64,000 bases of DNA from CAWFPR01 sp963817635. GTDB taxonomy: Bacteria > Acidobacteriota > Vicinamibacteria > Vicinamibacterales > 2-12-FULL-66-21. A model generated the notes under the pieces. The model saw only the letters and a program-made list of their open reading frames with translations. It made no database searches and was not told where the DNA came from. The stretch lies in the NCBI GenBank assembly GCA_963817635.1, contig CAWFPR010000009.1:62001-126000 (forward strand), given 5' to 3'. Below, in pieces: positions 47,104-57,630 of this stretch. Each line of letters begins with the position of its first letter. Position 1 is the stretch's first letter. The translations under genes were made by a program, and so were the position numbers.

Positions 47104-47336
47104 TCAGTCAATCTTCGCCAGCGCTAATATCGCTTATCCTCCGTGGATATCGGCGACTCCGATCCGTTCGTCGAAAAGGAGTTGCGGCCCGAATTGCTGG
47201 AAGCACCGTGCGTCCCGGCGGGCATCGCGCTCTCATTGCGCACCAGCCGAGGTACGATCACAGCTATTGTTTCATCTCGAAGTTCGTGCCCGATCACGTT
47301 GCTTGGCATGCGGAGAGATCGCGAAGGAGATAGACG

Positions 47337-47678
47337 ATGAGGCTCAATCGACGCGCGTTCGTTCAATTGGCCGCGGCGATGGGGGCCTCGCTGGCGTGGG
47401 GCGGCTCGGCTCGAGCGTCAACCACCGGCTGGCATGAGCGGCGCGACCTTTATCCGGAGGGCGTCGCGTCCGGCGATCCCGATCCGAGCAGCGTTATCCT
47501 CTGGACTCGGCGGCCGTTCGAGTCGGGCGGCCGACGTGTGCTCACGGTGGAGGTTGCCGAGGATGATGCGTTCCGGCGGGTCGTCGCAAAGGCGTCCGCG
47601 CCGGTCTCACCGGAATCGGATTGGACGACGCGCGTGCTGGTCGGTCGGCAGGTCGCGCCAAGGAGGTCAGGACCGTGA
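47337..47678 (+). pseudogene. PhoD-like alkaline phosphatase, N-terminal stump
   Basis: About 113 residues: Tat signal LNRRAFVQLAAAMGASLAWG, then YPEGVASGDPDPSSVILWTR and VEVAEDDAFRRVVAKASAPV, the N-terminal beta domain of PhoD phosphatases. It stops at about 47666, where the sequence turns into unrelated DNA (GTGATAATATTGTTGGG). The metal-binding phosphatase domain (350 residues) is missing. The break marks the left edge of the inserted respiratory module. Confidence 0.85.
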
Positions 47679-47771
47679 TAATATTGTTGGGCTAACCCAT
47701 GGTGCGCAAACCACATAAGCGCACCATCGCCCAATGGATCTCGTTCTCTTGACCTCTGTTGATCGGCCCAG

Positions 47772-49291
<1,520 letters not shown>

Positions 49292-49295
<4 letters not shown>

Positions 49296-50693
49296 ACCGC
49301 ATCCTCATCCTCGACGACGACCGGGCGGTCCTGAACTCCTTCGAGACGCTGCTGGCGCAGACCGGCCGCTACGAGACCGAAGTGCTGGCCGACAGCACTC
49401 AGGCCGGGGACCGGATCGCCACCGGCCGGTTCGACCTGGTGCTGCTGGACATGGACATGCCGGTGGTGAGCGGGAGTGAGGTGCTCCGCCACGTGCGGCT
49501 TCACCACCCCGACGTGGCGGTGGTGGTGATCACCGGCGTGGGAGACGTCGAGCTCGCCGTCGAGTCGATGAAGCTCGGCGCCTTCGACTATCTCTGCAAG
49601 CCGGTGAACAACGAGCGGCTGGTGACGTGCCTCGACCGCGCCCTGGAGGGCTCGCGCCGCCGCGGGGAGCTGCACCAGCTCCAGGCCGGCGGGACGGCGG
49701 GCCCGCGCTTCCGGGAGGCGTTCAAGGACTTCGTCACTCAGGACAAGGCGCTCATGCGCACGCTGGGAGACGTGGAGCGGATCGCCCTCAGCAACAACAG
49801 CGTGCTGATCCGGGGCGAGAGCGGCACCGGGAAGGAGCTGGTGGCGCGGGCCCTCCACCAGCTCGGGACCCGGGCCGGCAAGCCCTTCATCCCGGTCAAC
49901 GCCGCAGCCTTCGCCTCGTCGCTGTTCGAGGCGCAGTTCTTCGGCCACGAGCGCGGGGCCTTCACCGGCGCCGACGCGGCCCGACCCGGCATCTTCGAGG
50001 AGGCTGATGGCGGGACGCTGTTCCTGGACGAGATTGCCGACATCGAGCTCCCGGTGCAGGGCAAGCTGCTGCGGGCGCTGCAGAGCGGGGAGTACCACCG
50101 GCTCGGCTCCACTCGGAAACGCGACGCCGACGTGCGCCTCATCTCCGCCACCAACAAGGACCTCGAGCGGGAGATCGAGGCCGGCAGGTTCCGCGACGAC
50201 CTCTACTACCGCATCTCCATCTCCACCATCTACGTGCCGCCCCTGCGCGAGCGGCGCGGCGATGTGGAGCTCCTCGCCTACTTCTTCCTCGACCGCTACT
50301 GCCACCAGAACGGCAAGACCATCCAGTCCATCTCCGAGCCGGTGATGGAGGTGCTGGAGGCCTACGACTTCCCGGGCAACCTGCGTGAGCTGGAGAACGT
50401 GATTGCCGGCGCGGTGGTCCTCGAGCCCGACTCGGTTCTGGGCCTGTCCTCCCTCCCCGCCAACCTCCGCGCGGCGGCCACCCGCACTGAGGCGCGGGTG
50501 CCGCGGGACGTGCGCAAGACCCTCGCCGATCTGGAGGACGAGCACATCCGCGCGGTGATCGAGCTACACGAGCGGCAACCGCAGCGCCGCCGCCCGCATT
50601 CTGGGCATCTCCCGCGTCGGGCTCCTCGGGAAGCTGAAGCGCCTGGGGATTGAGGCCGAGCCGCCGCCGGCCCAGCGTGCACCCGGCGTGTAG
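49292..50693 (+). CDS. Sigma-54-dependent response regulator (frame broken near 50571)
   Basis: Reconstructed 466 residues from GTG 49292. Receiver with phospho-Asp in LVLLDMDMPVVSG, AAA+ activator domain with RGESGTGKELVARALHQLGT, GAFTGAD (the sigma-54 contact loop), LFLDEIADIELPVQGKLLRA and DLYYRISISTIYVPPLRER. The Fis-type HTH is in another frame: removing one base near 50571 (CACGAGCGGCAAC) yields HEGNRSAAARILGISRVGLL then GKLKRLGI. It should activate the sigma-54 promoter found 150 bases downstream. Confidence 0.92.
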
Positions 50694-50741
50694 ACGGACT
50701 CCGAGCCGAGCCGGACAGTCCCTGATTCCAAAGTGACAAGG

Positions 50742-50761
50742 CCGTTGACAGGTGCCAACGG
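50742..50761 (+). promoter_or_regulatory. Candidate upstream activating site for the response regulator
   Basis: Inverted repeat CCGTTG (50742-50747) - 8 bases - CAACGG (50756-50761). It lies about 75-90 bases upstream of the -24/-12 promoter, the usual distance for an enhancer site of an NtrC-type dimer. Confidence 0.5.
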
Positions 50762-50833
50762 ACTTATCACCCCGCCTCGCGTTCGCCGCGTCCTTCTCTC
50801 TTGAACATCAAGCACTTCCGGGCGCTCCGCCGG

Positions 50834-50849
50834 TGGCGCCCGCCTTGCT
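50834..50849 (+). promoter_or_regulatory. Sigma-54 (-24/-12) promoter
   Basis: TGGCGCCCGCCTTGCT: GG at 50835-50836 and GC at 50847-50848 with exactly 10 bases between, matching TGGCACGNNNNTTGCW. The first gene downstream starts at 50893. The sigma-54 activator is encoded immediately upstream. Confidence 0.75.
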
Positions 50850-50892
50850 CAACCGTGGAACGTCCCTCTAATCCACAGGAAGCGAGGCTTTC

Positions 50893-51156
50893 ATGTTCGC
50901 CAATCAGATCGGGCTTATGCCGGCACGCGCCCGCACCGCGCCACCCCCTTGGGCAGTCCTCTCAGTGAAGTGCTGCGTCGTGGGCATCCTGACCTTCCCC
51001 TTGGCCGTGCCACTGCTGCTGGCCGGCAGCGCCGCACTGGGCGTGGCCGACCCCTTCCGCCGCGGCGCCTTCTTCTCCGCCGTCGGTGTGTGGGTCGCAA
51101 TGTTCGTCCTGGCCCAGTACCTCACCACCGTCTACCCGCCTGTCCCGAGGCGTTGA
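50893..51156 (+). CDS. Small membrane protein, first gene of the HybA/NrfD operon
   Basis: 87 residues with two hydrophobic segments (CCVVGILTFPLAVPLLLAG and GAFFSAVGVWVAMFVLAQYL). A AGGAAG site precedes the ATG at 50893. It is immediately followed by the Fe-S gene (its stop adjoins the next ATG). No family was recognised; it may be an accessory or anchor subunit of the membrane complex encoded behind it. Confidence 0.75.
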   Translation: MFANQIGLMPARARTAPPPWAVLSVKCCVVGILTFPLAVPLLLAGSAALGVADPFRRGAFFSAVGVWVAMFVLAQYLTTVYPPVPRR

Positions 51157-52101
51157 ATGGCCCCCCGATTCTCCCGCCGCGCGTGGTTCGGCGTGGCCGC
51201 GGCGACCTGCGCCGCCGCGATCCCCGGCCGCACCGAGGCCGCCACCGTCGCGGTTGAGCCCGAAGCGTTGGGGCTGCTCTACGACTCCACCCGCTGCGTC
51301 GGCTGCGGCGGTTGCGCCGCCGCGTGCAAGGAGTCCAACGGCCTGCCCTGGGACGGCGAGCCCAGGGAGCTCGACTGCACCACCAAGAACGTGGTGAAGA
51401 CGCGCCACCTCCGACAGCCCTCCGCCGCCGGGGCCGACACCGCCTTCGTGAAGCGCCAGTGCATGCACTGCGTCGATCCCTCCTGCGTCTCGGCCTGCAT
51501 GCTGGGCGCGCTCCACAAGCTGGGGAACAGCAAGCGCGTAGCCGGCGAGCCCCAGGGCACCGGCATCGTGGCCTGGGACGCGGATCTCTGTCTGGGCTGC
51601 CGCTACTGCCAGATCGCCTGCGCCTTCTCCATCCCCAAGTTCGAATGGCAGGCGACCAATCCACGCATCGTGAAGTGCGAGCTCTGCCGGCACCGCGCCG
51701 ATCCCGCCCAGGGCGGCCCCCGGGCCGTCGCCAACCCAGCCTGCGCCGAGGTCTGCCCGGCCGAGGCGGTGATGTTCGGCCGGCGCGCCGACCTGCTGGC
51801 CGAGGCGTGGCGGCGCATCTCCGCCGAGCCGGACAGATACGCGCCCCGGGTCTACGGCGAGAGCGACGGCGGCGGCACCCAGGTGCTCTACCTGGCCGCC
51901 GCGGGCGTCTCCTTCCAGGACCTCGGCCTGCCGGAGCTGCCCAGTCAGTCCCCGGCCAGCCTGTCGGAGACGGTCTCCCACACGCCGTACCTGCACGGCC
52001 TCACCCCCATCGCCCTCTACGCCGCCGCCGCCGCCATCATGGTGCGGAACCGCAAGCGCGGCGAAGAGGAGCCCACCCACCGCCGCGAGGAGCCGAAATG
52101 A
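51157..52101 (+). CDS. HybA-like exported [4Fe-4S] electron-transfer subunit
   Basis: 314 residues. A twin-arginine-like start SRRAWFGVAAATCAAA. Four Cys clusters of ferredoxin type: CVGCGGCAAACKESNGLPW, CMHCVDPSCVSACMLGAL, CLGCRYCQIACAFSIPKFEW and CELCRHRA...CAEVCPAEAV. A C-terminal helix (LTPIALYAAAAAIMVRNRKR) anchors it, as in HybA. It passes electrons between a periplasmic catalytic subunit and the quinone-reactive NrfD protein encoded next. No hydrogenase or other catalytic subunit is in the window. Confidence 0.92.
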   Translation: MAPRFSRRAWFGVAAATCAAAIPGRTEAATVAVEPEALGLLYDSTRCVGCGGCAAACKESNGLPWDGEPRELDCTTKNVVKTRHLRQPSAAGADTAFVKRQCMHCVDPSCVSACMLGALHKLGNSKRVAGEPQGTGIVAWDADLCLGCRYCQIACAFSIPKFEWQATNPRIVKCELCRHRADPAQGGPRAVANPACAEVCPAEAVMFGRRADLLAEAWRRISAEPDRYAPRVYGESDGGGTQVLYLAAAGVSFQDLGLPELPSQSPASLSETVSHTPYLHGLTPIALYAAAAAIMVRNRKRGEEEPTHRREEPK

Positions 52102-53351
52102 CCCTGCATGCGCACCCCAGGCCCATCGGCGGCCCCCTGCTCGACCGCGGCATGATCACGCTGCTGGCGCTCTTCGGAATCGCCGAGGGCGTCATCATCT
52201 GGCGGTTCCTGGCCGGCATCGGCCCGGTCAGCAACATGAACGACGGGTATGCCTGGGGCATCTGGGAACCCATCAACGTGGTGGTCTTCACCGGGATCGG
52301 CGCCGGCGCCTACTCCGTCGGCCTGCTCTGCTACCTCCTCAACCGCGGCCAGTACCACCCGCTGGTCCGGCCTTCGGTGCTGGTGGGCGCCATCGCGTAC
52401 TCGCTGGGCGGCGCCTCCATCATCGTGGCCCTGGGCCGGCCCTGGAACATGTACTGGCTGGCCATGCCGCCCATGTGGAACCTGTCCTCGGTCCTGCTCG
52501 AGGTGGCGGTCTGCGTGATTGCCTACGTGAGCGTGCTCTGGATCGAGGTGCTCCCGGCGGCGCTGGACCGGGCCGCCACGAGCCGCCATCCGCGCTTGTC
52601 GGCCTTGGGCCGGCGCTGGGGCGCGCGGCTGGCCGGCGCCATGCCCTTCATCCTCGCGCTGGCCATGCTCCTGCCCACGATGCACCAGAGCTCGCTGGGC
52701 GGGCTCATGATCGTGGCCGGCCCCAAGCTCCATCCGCTCTGGCAGACGACGCTGCTGCCGCTGCTGGCGCTGGTCTCCTGCCTGTCCATGGGCCTGGGCA
52801 CGGTGGTGGTCCTCACGGCCATGATGAAGCACTCCTGGAACGCGCGGCACGACCACGAGCTGCTGGTGGAGATGTGCCGGGTGAACGGCGGCCTGCTGGT
52901 CCTCTTCACCGGGCTACGGTTTGCCGACCTGATGGCCGCCGGGAAGCTGGAGCTCCTGGCCGTGCCGGACTTCTTCCTCATCGTCTTCGTGCTGGAGATG
53001 GCGCTCTTCCTCATCCCCGCCTTCGTCTTCCTCAGCGAGCGGGTCGAGAACGCCCGCGCCCGGTTCGTCGCCGCGCTGTCGGCGGTAGGGGCGGGCGCGC
53101 TCTGGCGGGTGGACGCCTTCCTCACCTGCTACAACGGCGGCGAGTCCTTCCACTACTGGCCGTCCTGGGGCGAGATCGCGGTCACGGTGGGCATGGCCGC
53201 CATCGGCGCGGCCGTCTTCATCACCGTCACCCGGCTGCTGCCGGTGGTGGTGGTGCACGACACGCCCGTGCCGGCGTCCATCGCCGCCTTCGTGCTCTCC
53301 GCCAAGCGGGGGGCGGACCCGGGGAGGCCGGGCGCGCCGGCGACCCCGTAG
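52098..53351 (+). CDS. NrfD/PsrC/HybB-type quinone-interacting membrane subunit
   Basis: 417 residues, about nine to ten helices. It starts HPRPIGGPLLDRGMITLLAL; GYAWGIWEPINVVVFTGIGA is the NrfD family signature, with PMWNLSSVLLEVAVCVIAYV and MHQSSLGGLMIVAGPKLHPL. The latter resembles HybB closely, where SSLG and KLHPLW are conserved. It overlaps the HybA-like gene by four bases. The expected role is electron or proton-coupled quinone reduction or oxidation. No frame damage is seen. Confidence 0.92.
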   Translation: MTLHAHPRPIGGPLLDRGMITLLALFGIAEGVIIWRFLAGIGPVSNMNDGYAWGIWEPINVVVFTGIGAGAYSVGLLCYLLNRGQYHPLVRPSVLVGAIAYSLGGASIIVALGRPWNMYWLAMPPMWNLSSVLLEVAVCVIAYVSVLWIEVLPAALDRAATSRHPRLSALGRRWGARLAGAMPFILALAMLLPTMHQSSLGGLMIVAGPKLHPLWQTTLLPLLALVSCLSMGLGTVVVLTAMMKHSWNARHDHELLVEMCRVNGGLLVLFTGLRFADLMAAGKLELLAVPDFFLIVFVLEMALFLIPAFVFLSERVENARARFVAALSAVGAGALWRVDAFLTCYNGGESFHYWPSWGEIAVTVGMAAIGAAVFITVTRLLPVVVVHDTPVPASIAAFVLSAKRGADPGRPGAPATP

Positions 53352-53459
53352 CCCGACCGGCCGCCGCGGCGCGCGCCCGCCAGCTCGGCGGAGGCCTCCG
53401 CGCCGGCCGGCGTCCGCTGGCGATCGAGGACAACCTGGTAGCACTCGCCGCCGCCAAGG

Positions 53460-53763
53460 TTGAGATCGACCCAGCGCCGGCGTCCAACGTTTCCGGGGTT
53501 TCGTTGGCGAGTGCTGCGCGAGTATGAGAAATGGCTGACGGCCCGCGCGCCCCTGCGCGCGGAGTTGATGGACATGGTCGGGGAAACCGCCGGGGCGTTG
53601 GGCCACCCCGCCGAGGCGCAAGCCCTCGGCTTCAACAACGACCAGCTGCACGACCAAGCACCCGGCCGCTGGGTCACACCGCGTGCGGACCGGCGAGGAG
53701 GTCGAGGCCGTGTTCGGGGAGCGCCTGAAAGCGATCTACCATCGGCGTTCCTTTGCGTTCTAG
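53460..53763 (+). pseudogene. C-terminal fragment of an unrecognised gene
   Basis: The frame reads FRWRVLREYEKWLTARAPLR, AELMDMVGETAGALGHPAEA and QALGFNNDQLHDQAPGRWVT, then shifts. A neighbouring frame continues RVRTGEEVEAVFGERLKAIY then HRRSFAF and a TAG at 53761. One extra base in GTCACACCGCG would join the two. The start is missing. I do not recognise the family. The rest of 53352-53929 shows no gene and leads to a tRNA-Ser half. Confidence 0.4.
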
Positions 53764-53929
53764 ACTGGAGGGCCGGAATCGGACGGTTCTGCTTCGGAGG
53801 CTTGGGTCGCCGAGCAGGCCGTATCCCCGAAAGTGATCGCGGCACATTCGGGGGTGTATCACGATCGGTATCACAATTCGGGTTTACCGGCTCGGCCACT
53901 AGCCTGCAAACTGCTGATTCGGAAGACAC

Positions 53930-54048
53930 GGAGAGATGTCCGAGTGGTTGTCCTCCTTCGCGGCTTCGCCGCTTCGGCGGGACATCTCGTCGTAGCTCGC
54001 GCTGGCCTCAGACGCGAGCGGAGGCGGTTGAAGGAGCACGCTTGGAAA
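53930..54048 (+). pseudogene. 5' half of tRNA-Ser(GGA), interrupted by an 80-bp insert
   Basis: GGAGAGATGTCCGAGTGGTT (53930-53949) then G is the acceptor, D-stem and D-loop start. After the 80-bp insert, AAGGAGCACGCTTGGAAA (54031-54048) gives the rest up to the anticodon loop TTGGAAA, anticodon GGA. Beyond it the sequence is unrelated, so the anticodon stem 3' side, variable arm, T arm and acceptor end are missing. The break at the anticodon loop is a usual crossover for tyrosine recombinases. Confidence 0.85.
53951..54030. mobile_element. 80-bp REP/MITE-like insert inside the tRNA half
   Basis: The insert is flanked by GGTTG on both sides (53946-53950 and 54026-54030), as a 5-bp target duplication. 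Its ends, TCCTCC and GGAGGC, are imperfect inverted repeats, and it contains hairpins GCGGC-TTC-GCCGC and CCGC-TTCG-GCGG. It has no coding capacity, so it would need a transposase from elsewhere. Confidence 0.75.
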
Positions 54049-54179
54049 TTGCTCTGACGGTCTGCGATGGCGTGCTGCAGATTTCGATTACCGTTGCGAA
54101 GCCAACCACTTAACCGCGATCGCGTCACACTCGGTCGATCACCGTAAACCTCTGTAGATCTCGCGGAATCGACAGGGTC

Positions 54180-54200
54180 ACGTCACGGTTACGTCACAGT
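54180..54200 (+). repeat. Paired recombinase arm-site candidates, left end
   Basis: ACGTCACGGT (54180-54189) and ACGTCACAGT (54191-54200), spaced by 11 bases from start to start. The same arrangement is found at 62455-62475 next to the integrase. Confidence 0.65.
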
Positions 54201-54240
54201 CCACGCAGGCTTGAAGCAGCACGCGTTCAGGCGTGTCGCG

Positions 54241-54708
54241 TCAGGCGGTCTTCGTTCGAACGACCAGGTCAACGTCACAGTTGAGCACTTGCAGCAGCGC
54301 GAGCAGCTGATCGACAGATTTGCGGTAGTTCGTCTGATCGAGCAGGCGATACAACTGCGCCGCCGACGTCCCCAGCCGGCGCACGATCTCGCGCTTCGAG
54401 AGCGGGCTCTCCGCGACTCGCTTCTGTGCTTCGAGTGTCAGTCGGTACAAGAGGAGATCGCGGAGGTAGGTTGGATCCTGGTTGTACTCGAGCACCTGCT
54501 CGACGTGCACTGTGCCGGTGCGGCCGGAGTGGAGGACGTAGGTAAACGCCTCCCGGCCAGCCTCTGCGTCAACGGAGAGCTCCGTGACCGGGTCCTCGGT
54601 CGTGGGTCCCGGCGCCGCCTTCGAGAACGGGAAGACGAGCGTCTTCGTCGAGGTGGCGACCTCAAACACCTTCTTCCGATTGTTATGCCTGACAGAGCGG
54701 ATCTTCAC
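54241..54708 (-). CDS. HTH protein paired with DUF4160 (antitoxin-like)
   Basis: 155 residues. First half is beta-rich (RHNNRKKVFEVATSTKTLVF). The second half is helical with a helix-turn-helix: ESPLSKREIVRRLGTSAAQL, YRLLDQTNYRKSVDQLLALL. It overlaps the DUF4160 gene by four bases and is transcribed after it. The pattern of a DUF4160 protein plus HTH protein is recurrent in bacterial genomes and usually interpreted as a toxin-antitoxin-like module. Which one is toxic is unknown. Confidence 0.78.
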   Translation of the reverse strand: MKIRSVRHNNRKKVFEVATSTKTLVFPFSKAAPGPTTEDPVTELSVDAEAGREAFTYVLHSGRTGTVHVEQVLEYNQDPTYLRDLLLYRLTLEAQKRVAESPLSKREIVRRLGTSAAQLYRLLDQTNYRKSVDQLLALLQVLNCDVDLVVRTKTA

Positions 54709-54899
54709 AGCAGGCCCTCAGCTTCGAGCTGGTGGATCAGCTCCAGAATGCGCCGCGTCGCCGCGCCCTTCATCGGTTTCTGGTTGTCCAAATCCCACTT
54801 CACGATCAGCTTGCCGTCGCAATAAACGTGCACATGCCGCGGCGGGTGATCGCCTTTCCACGTGATGAAGACGTACCCGCCCCGCCGGTGCTTGCCCAC
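54705..54899 (-). CDS. DUF4160-family small protein
   Basis: 64 residues. The hallmark HPPRHVHVY is followed by DGKLIVKWDLDN and a helix (RRILELIHQLEAEGLL). The family has no known biochemical activity, but it is usually found next to HTH or DUF2442 partners. It is the first gene of the two-gene unit; ATG 54899 is followed upstream by an AT-containing stretch (GATGTAAGATGTTACCACAT) where a promoter could lie. Confidence 0.85.
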   Translation of the reverse strand: MGKHRRGGYVFITWKGDHPPRHVHVYCDGKLIVKWDLDNQKPMKGAATRRILELIHQLEAEGLL

Positions 54900-55155
54900 C
54901 GATGTAAGATGTTACCACATGAGGTAACAGTTTGGCAACAGAGGACAAAGCGCATTGGCTTGCTTCCCGATCTGGAAGCAGCGAACGCGGCGGCACAAGC
55001 GCGAGCGGCGCATTGCTGCGATATTTGATGGGGTAGGTGGGACGACCCGAGTGCGATCCCTCTAGAGGCCCGGTGGGCCCGCTCATTTCATGTATGGCAG
55101 TGGGACATTGCCCGCGGCGTCAGCCAGGCGGCCGACAAGCTGCGCACGCGGGCAA

Positions 55156-56280
55156 TCATACGACTGCGTCCAGAACGGGCGTGCCTTCTACAGCCAAGGG
55201 CATCTCGATGACAAAAACGCAGCCCTTACCAGGCAGGTTGCGAAAATCGATGTCCCCACCGTGCATTCTGACGGCCTTTCGGGCGATCGAGAGGCCGAGG
55301 CCGAGACCGGTCCGGTCGTTCCTGCGCCGGTCGGCGAACACCTTGAACGGGTCGACAGTGCTGTCCGGAATGCCGCCGCACTCGTCTTCAATTTCGATCC
55401 TCAGGCGCCCGTCGTCGCCCAGTGCCCGGAGCACCACGCGCCCGTCCGCCGGCGTGTACTTAAACGCGTTGTTCAACAGGTTCATCACGGCGGACGCGAG
55501 GAGCTGCGGATCGGCGTTCACGGCGAGCTGAGGGTCCACGTGCTCGAGGGCGAACCGCAGGGCACGGGACTCGGCGTGCAGGTTGGCGACCACGGCGATT
55601 TCGCTCAGGAAAGCGGCGACCGACACCCGCTCGCTCCGTTGGAGGTTAGCGGCCATTCGCACGTCGGCCAGAGTGTTGTCGACAAGGTCGTGCAGTCGCG
55701 TGAGGCTGCGGCCGAGTACGGTTCCCGTACTGCCGTTGACGGCAACGGTTCCCTGTTTCAACGCGTGGAACGCGAGGAGCGCGGTGTTGAGGATGTCGCG
55801 AATTTCGTGAGCCAGTTGTCCGGATCGCTCGATTTCTTCACTTGATCTCGATTCGCTGGTGATGCGCGCGTGTTCCGTCACGGCTCCCGCGATCGCGGTG
55901 TCGAGGCAACGGTTCAGCGTGTGAAATTCTTCGGTCGTGATCGGAACGCGCTGCTCGACGGCGACCTCGGTGATGGCTTGACAGATATCGCCGTAATCGT
56001 GGACGACCTGAGAAATGTTGAACCCGAGTGCCCGCAACTCACGCCCGTGCTTCACCGCTGACGCCGCGATGGCCTTCTGCGAAAACGGCGTTGGCGTCGT
56101 CTCCCACCGCAGCGTCTCGGAGAGCTGACTCAGGAACAGCGGTACTCCGTGCTCGAGCTCGCTCGTTGACACAAGCGGCCAGGGCCGATCGGTCAGTTTC
56201 TCCCTCGTCCTCGTCATGATCGCGTCTCGATAGGTCGTGATGAATTCGTGGAGCATTGAAGCCTCATCCCTGCTGCTCAA
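55156..56280 (-). CDS. Soluble sensor histidine kinase with RsbRD-like N-terminus
   Basis: 374 residues, no membrane segments. The N-terminal ~150 residues are helical, HEFITTYRDAIMTRTREKLT to HDYGDICQAITEVAVEQRVP, as in RsbRD-like sensor domains. The dimerisation helix has His in GQLAHEIRDILNTALLAFHA. The HATPase is complete: LLNNAFKYTPADGRVVLRAL, EIEDECGGIP, GLGLGLSIARKAVRMHGGDI. No response regulator gene is adjacent, so it is an orphan cargo gene of the element. A relative with a very similar layout is frequent in acidobacterial mobile DNA, from memory. Confidence 0.88.
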   Translation of the reverse strand: MSSRDEASMLHEFITTYRDAIMTRTREKLTDRPWPLVSTSELEHGVPLFLSQLSETLRWETTPTPFSQKAIAASAVKHGRELRALGFNISQVVHDYGDICQAITEVAVEQRVPITTEEFHTLNRCLDTAIAGAVTEHARITSESRSSEEIERSGQLAHEIRDILNTALLAFHALKQGTVAVNGSTGTVLGRSLTRLHDLVDNTLADVRMAANLQRSERVSVAAFLSEIAVVANLHAESRALRFALEHVDPQLAVNADPQLLASAVMNLLNNAFKYTPADGRVVLRALGDDGRLRIEIEDECGGIPDSTVDPFKVFADRRRNDRTGLGLGLSIARKAVRMHGGDIDFRNLPGKGCVFVIEMPLAVEGTPVLDAVV

Positions 56281-56340
56281 GAAACGCTGTTCGCTCTGAC
56301 GGTTTGTGCCTCTTCTCTGGAGGCTGACGGTACCGAGGGC

Positions 56341-56535
56341 TCAACGTCGCTTTCTGGGGAGCGAACGTGCGGGCACGGTCGGGGGCCGACTCTTTCCAGG
56401 CGCCGGCTCACGAATCAGCGTCGCTGCGTTTTCTGCTCTGGAAACGTCTCCCTCGACAACCCTCTTCACGACATCGATGGGAACCTGCTCGAAATGCGTT
56501 CGCGACTTTCGCGTGGCACCGTTCGTTTTTCTCAT
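56341..56535 (-). CDS. Small basic protein, possible cargo gene
   Basis: 64 residues, MRKTNGATRKSRTHFEQVPI then DVVKRVVEGDVSRAENAATL, Lys/Arg-rich at both ends. The FEQVPxxVVKxV pattern recalls small unknown proteins on accessory DNA. No strong ribosome site is present, and a frame on the other strand overlaps it. Existence is uncertain. Confidence 0.4.
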   Translation of the reverse strand: MRKTNGATRKSRTHFEQVPIDVVKRVVEGDVSRAENAATLIREPAPGKSRPPTVPARSLPRKRR

Positions 56536-56780
56536 CGATGAACAGTACCTGAGCGCACGTCATGCGGGTCACCTCTTTAGGGAAACCGATCCGCCTCTTT
56601 AGCGTTGGCCACTGTGTTCGATTTGCGGGACCTGTACGCGACGTCGTCCAAGCGCCTCGTGAGAGAAGGGGGGGGGGCTATTTAGCGGGTCGGGTGTATA
56701 CTAACGGCTCTCGTCATTATAAGCATACTATTACGTCACGTTAGTTTAACGTTTGTGCTTGCCCGAAAGGAGTATGGGCG
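56536..56780 (+). promoter_or_regulatory. AT-richer leader with promoter candidates for the 56781 gene
   Basis: Contains a run of ten G (56668-56677), TATACT (56697-56702) and further downstream TATAAG and CATACTATTACG. A small inverted repeat CGTTA-GTT-TAACG (56739-56751) follows, and GAAAGGAG provides the ribosome site. TTACGTCACGTTAG resembles the element's arm-site unit ACGTCACRGT. No gene. Confidence 0.45.
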
Positions 56781-57062
56781 ATGAGTGGTCGGAACAAGAC
56801 GGTGCCGATGAACTTCAAGGGCATGGCCCAGGCGGATGTTCCGCAAGGTCGCAATGGAAAGCACAAAGCGATTGTGACCAAGATCCTCTCGGATCTCGAT
56901 CAGATACAGGAGGGCGTCGCGCTCAAGGTGCCAGTGGCACAATTGACAGCCGGCAAGGAGAACGTACGGTCAGCGTTGAATCGCGCGACCCGGAAAGGCG
57001 GACGCACTGTCGCGACCGCGAGCGATGGTAATTTCTTGTATGTGTGGAACGAAACGCCGTAG
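56781..57062 (+). CDS. Small unknown protein of the element
   Basis: 93 residues: MSGRNKTVPMNFKGMAQADV, PQGRNGKHKAIVTKILSDLD and QIQEGVALKVPVAQLTAGKE, then NVRSALNRATRKGGRTVATA and SDGNFLYVWNETP. The N-terminus is basic. The pattern KENVRSALNRA..GRxVATASDGxxLYVW suggests a winged-helix-like or nucleic-acid-binding fold. Good ribosome site AAAGGAG. I cannot assign a named family, but the codon pattern and start look real. Confidence 0.75.
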   Translation: MSGRNKTVPMNFKGMAQADVPQGRNGKHKAIVTKILSDLDQIQEGVALKVPVAQLTAGKENVRSALNRATRKGGRTVATASDGNFLYVWNETP

Positions 57063-57630
57063 AGGACGACCGCTGCGCGATTGAAAGATCCGCCGATGCC
57101 GTCGAGGGCACCGTGACGAAATCCGTAGTTCCAACCAAGCATCCGGTCCGTCTCTACTTCGGTCCCCAATCAGTTGTAACGAACCACGCCAGCGTCGGGT
57201 TCAGCTCGGTCCCTTCCGGTAATCTAGGATTTGCAGCTGCCGATCCGCGCGACGCATGCTTGTCGACGCGAGTCTGAGCGGCTAGGAAAACGGGCGGCGC
57301 GACTGGTCGCTGCTGCCGGACCATGGTGCGTCACGTGGCGACTGTCATTCCAGCCGAGGGGCCATTCTCACGCGCGTTCTTGAGGCGATGCACTGGATCT
57401 CCCCGGCGTTCAACGATGTCGCGCGTAGTGCTCTGGGATCGTCACGCCTCCTAGGCTGCCAGATTCCGCAACAACAACACCCACTACCTGACTGCGCCCT
57501 AACGCACCAGACGGTCGATTGTCGATATGAGCGGCGTCGCTCATACTGCGAAAAGACAATTTGTGGGGCGACAGCGCGACCAAGCATATCGAATCAGCGC
57601 GGTTGCCGAACATGTCCTGGACGCAGCCGA
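57063..57630. other. Non-coding stretch before the winged-helix pair
   Basis: No convincing gene. Frames that are open here (for example from 57388 in phase with the next gene) have composition unlike a protein and lack a ribosome site. No strong hairpin or promoter was identified. The next gene's start was placed at ATG 57631. Confidence 0.4.
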
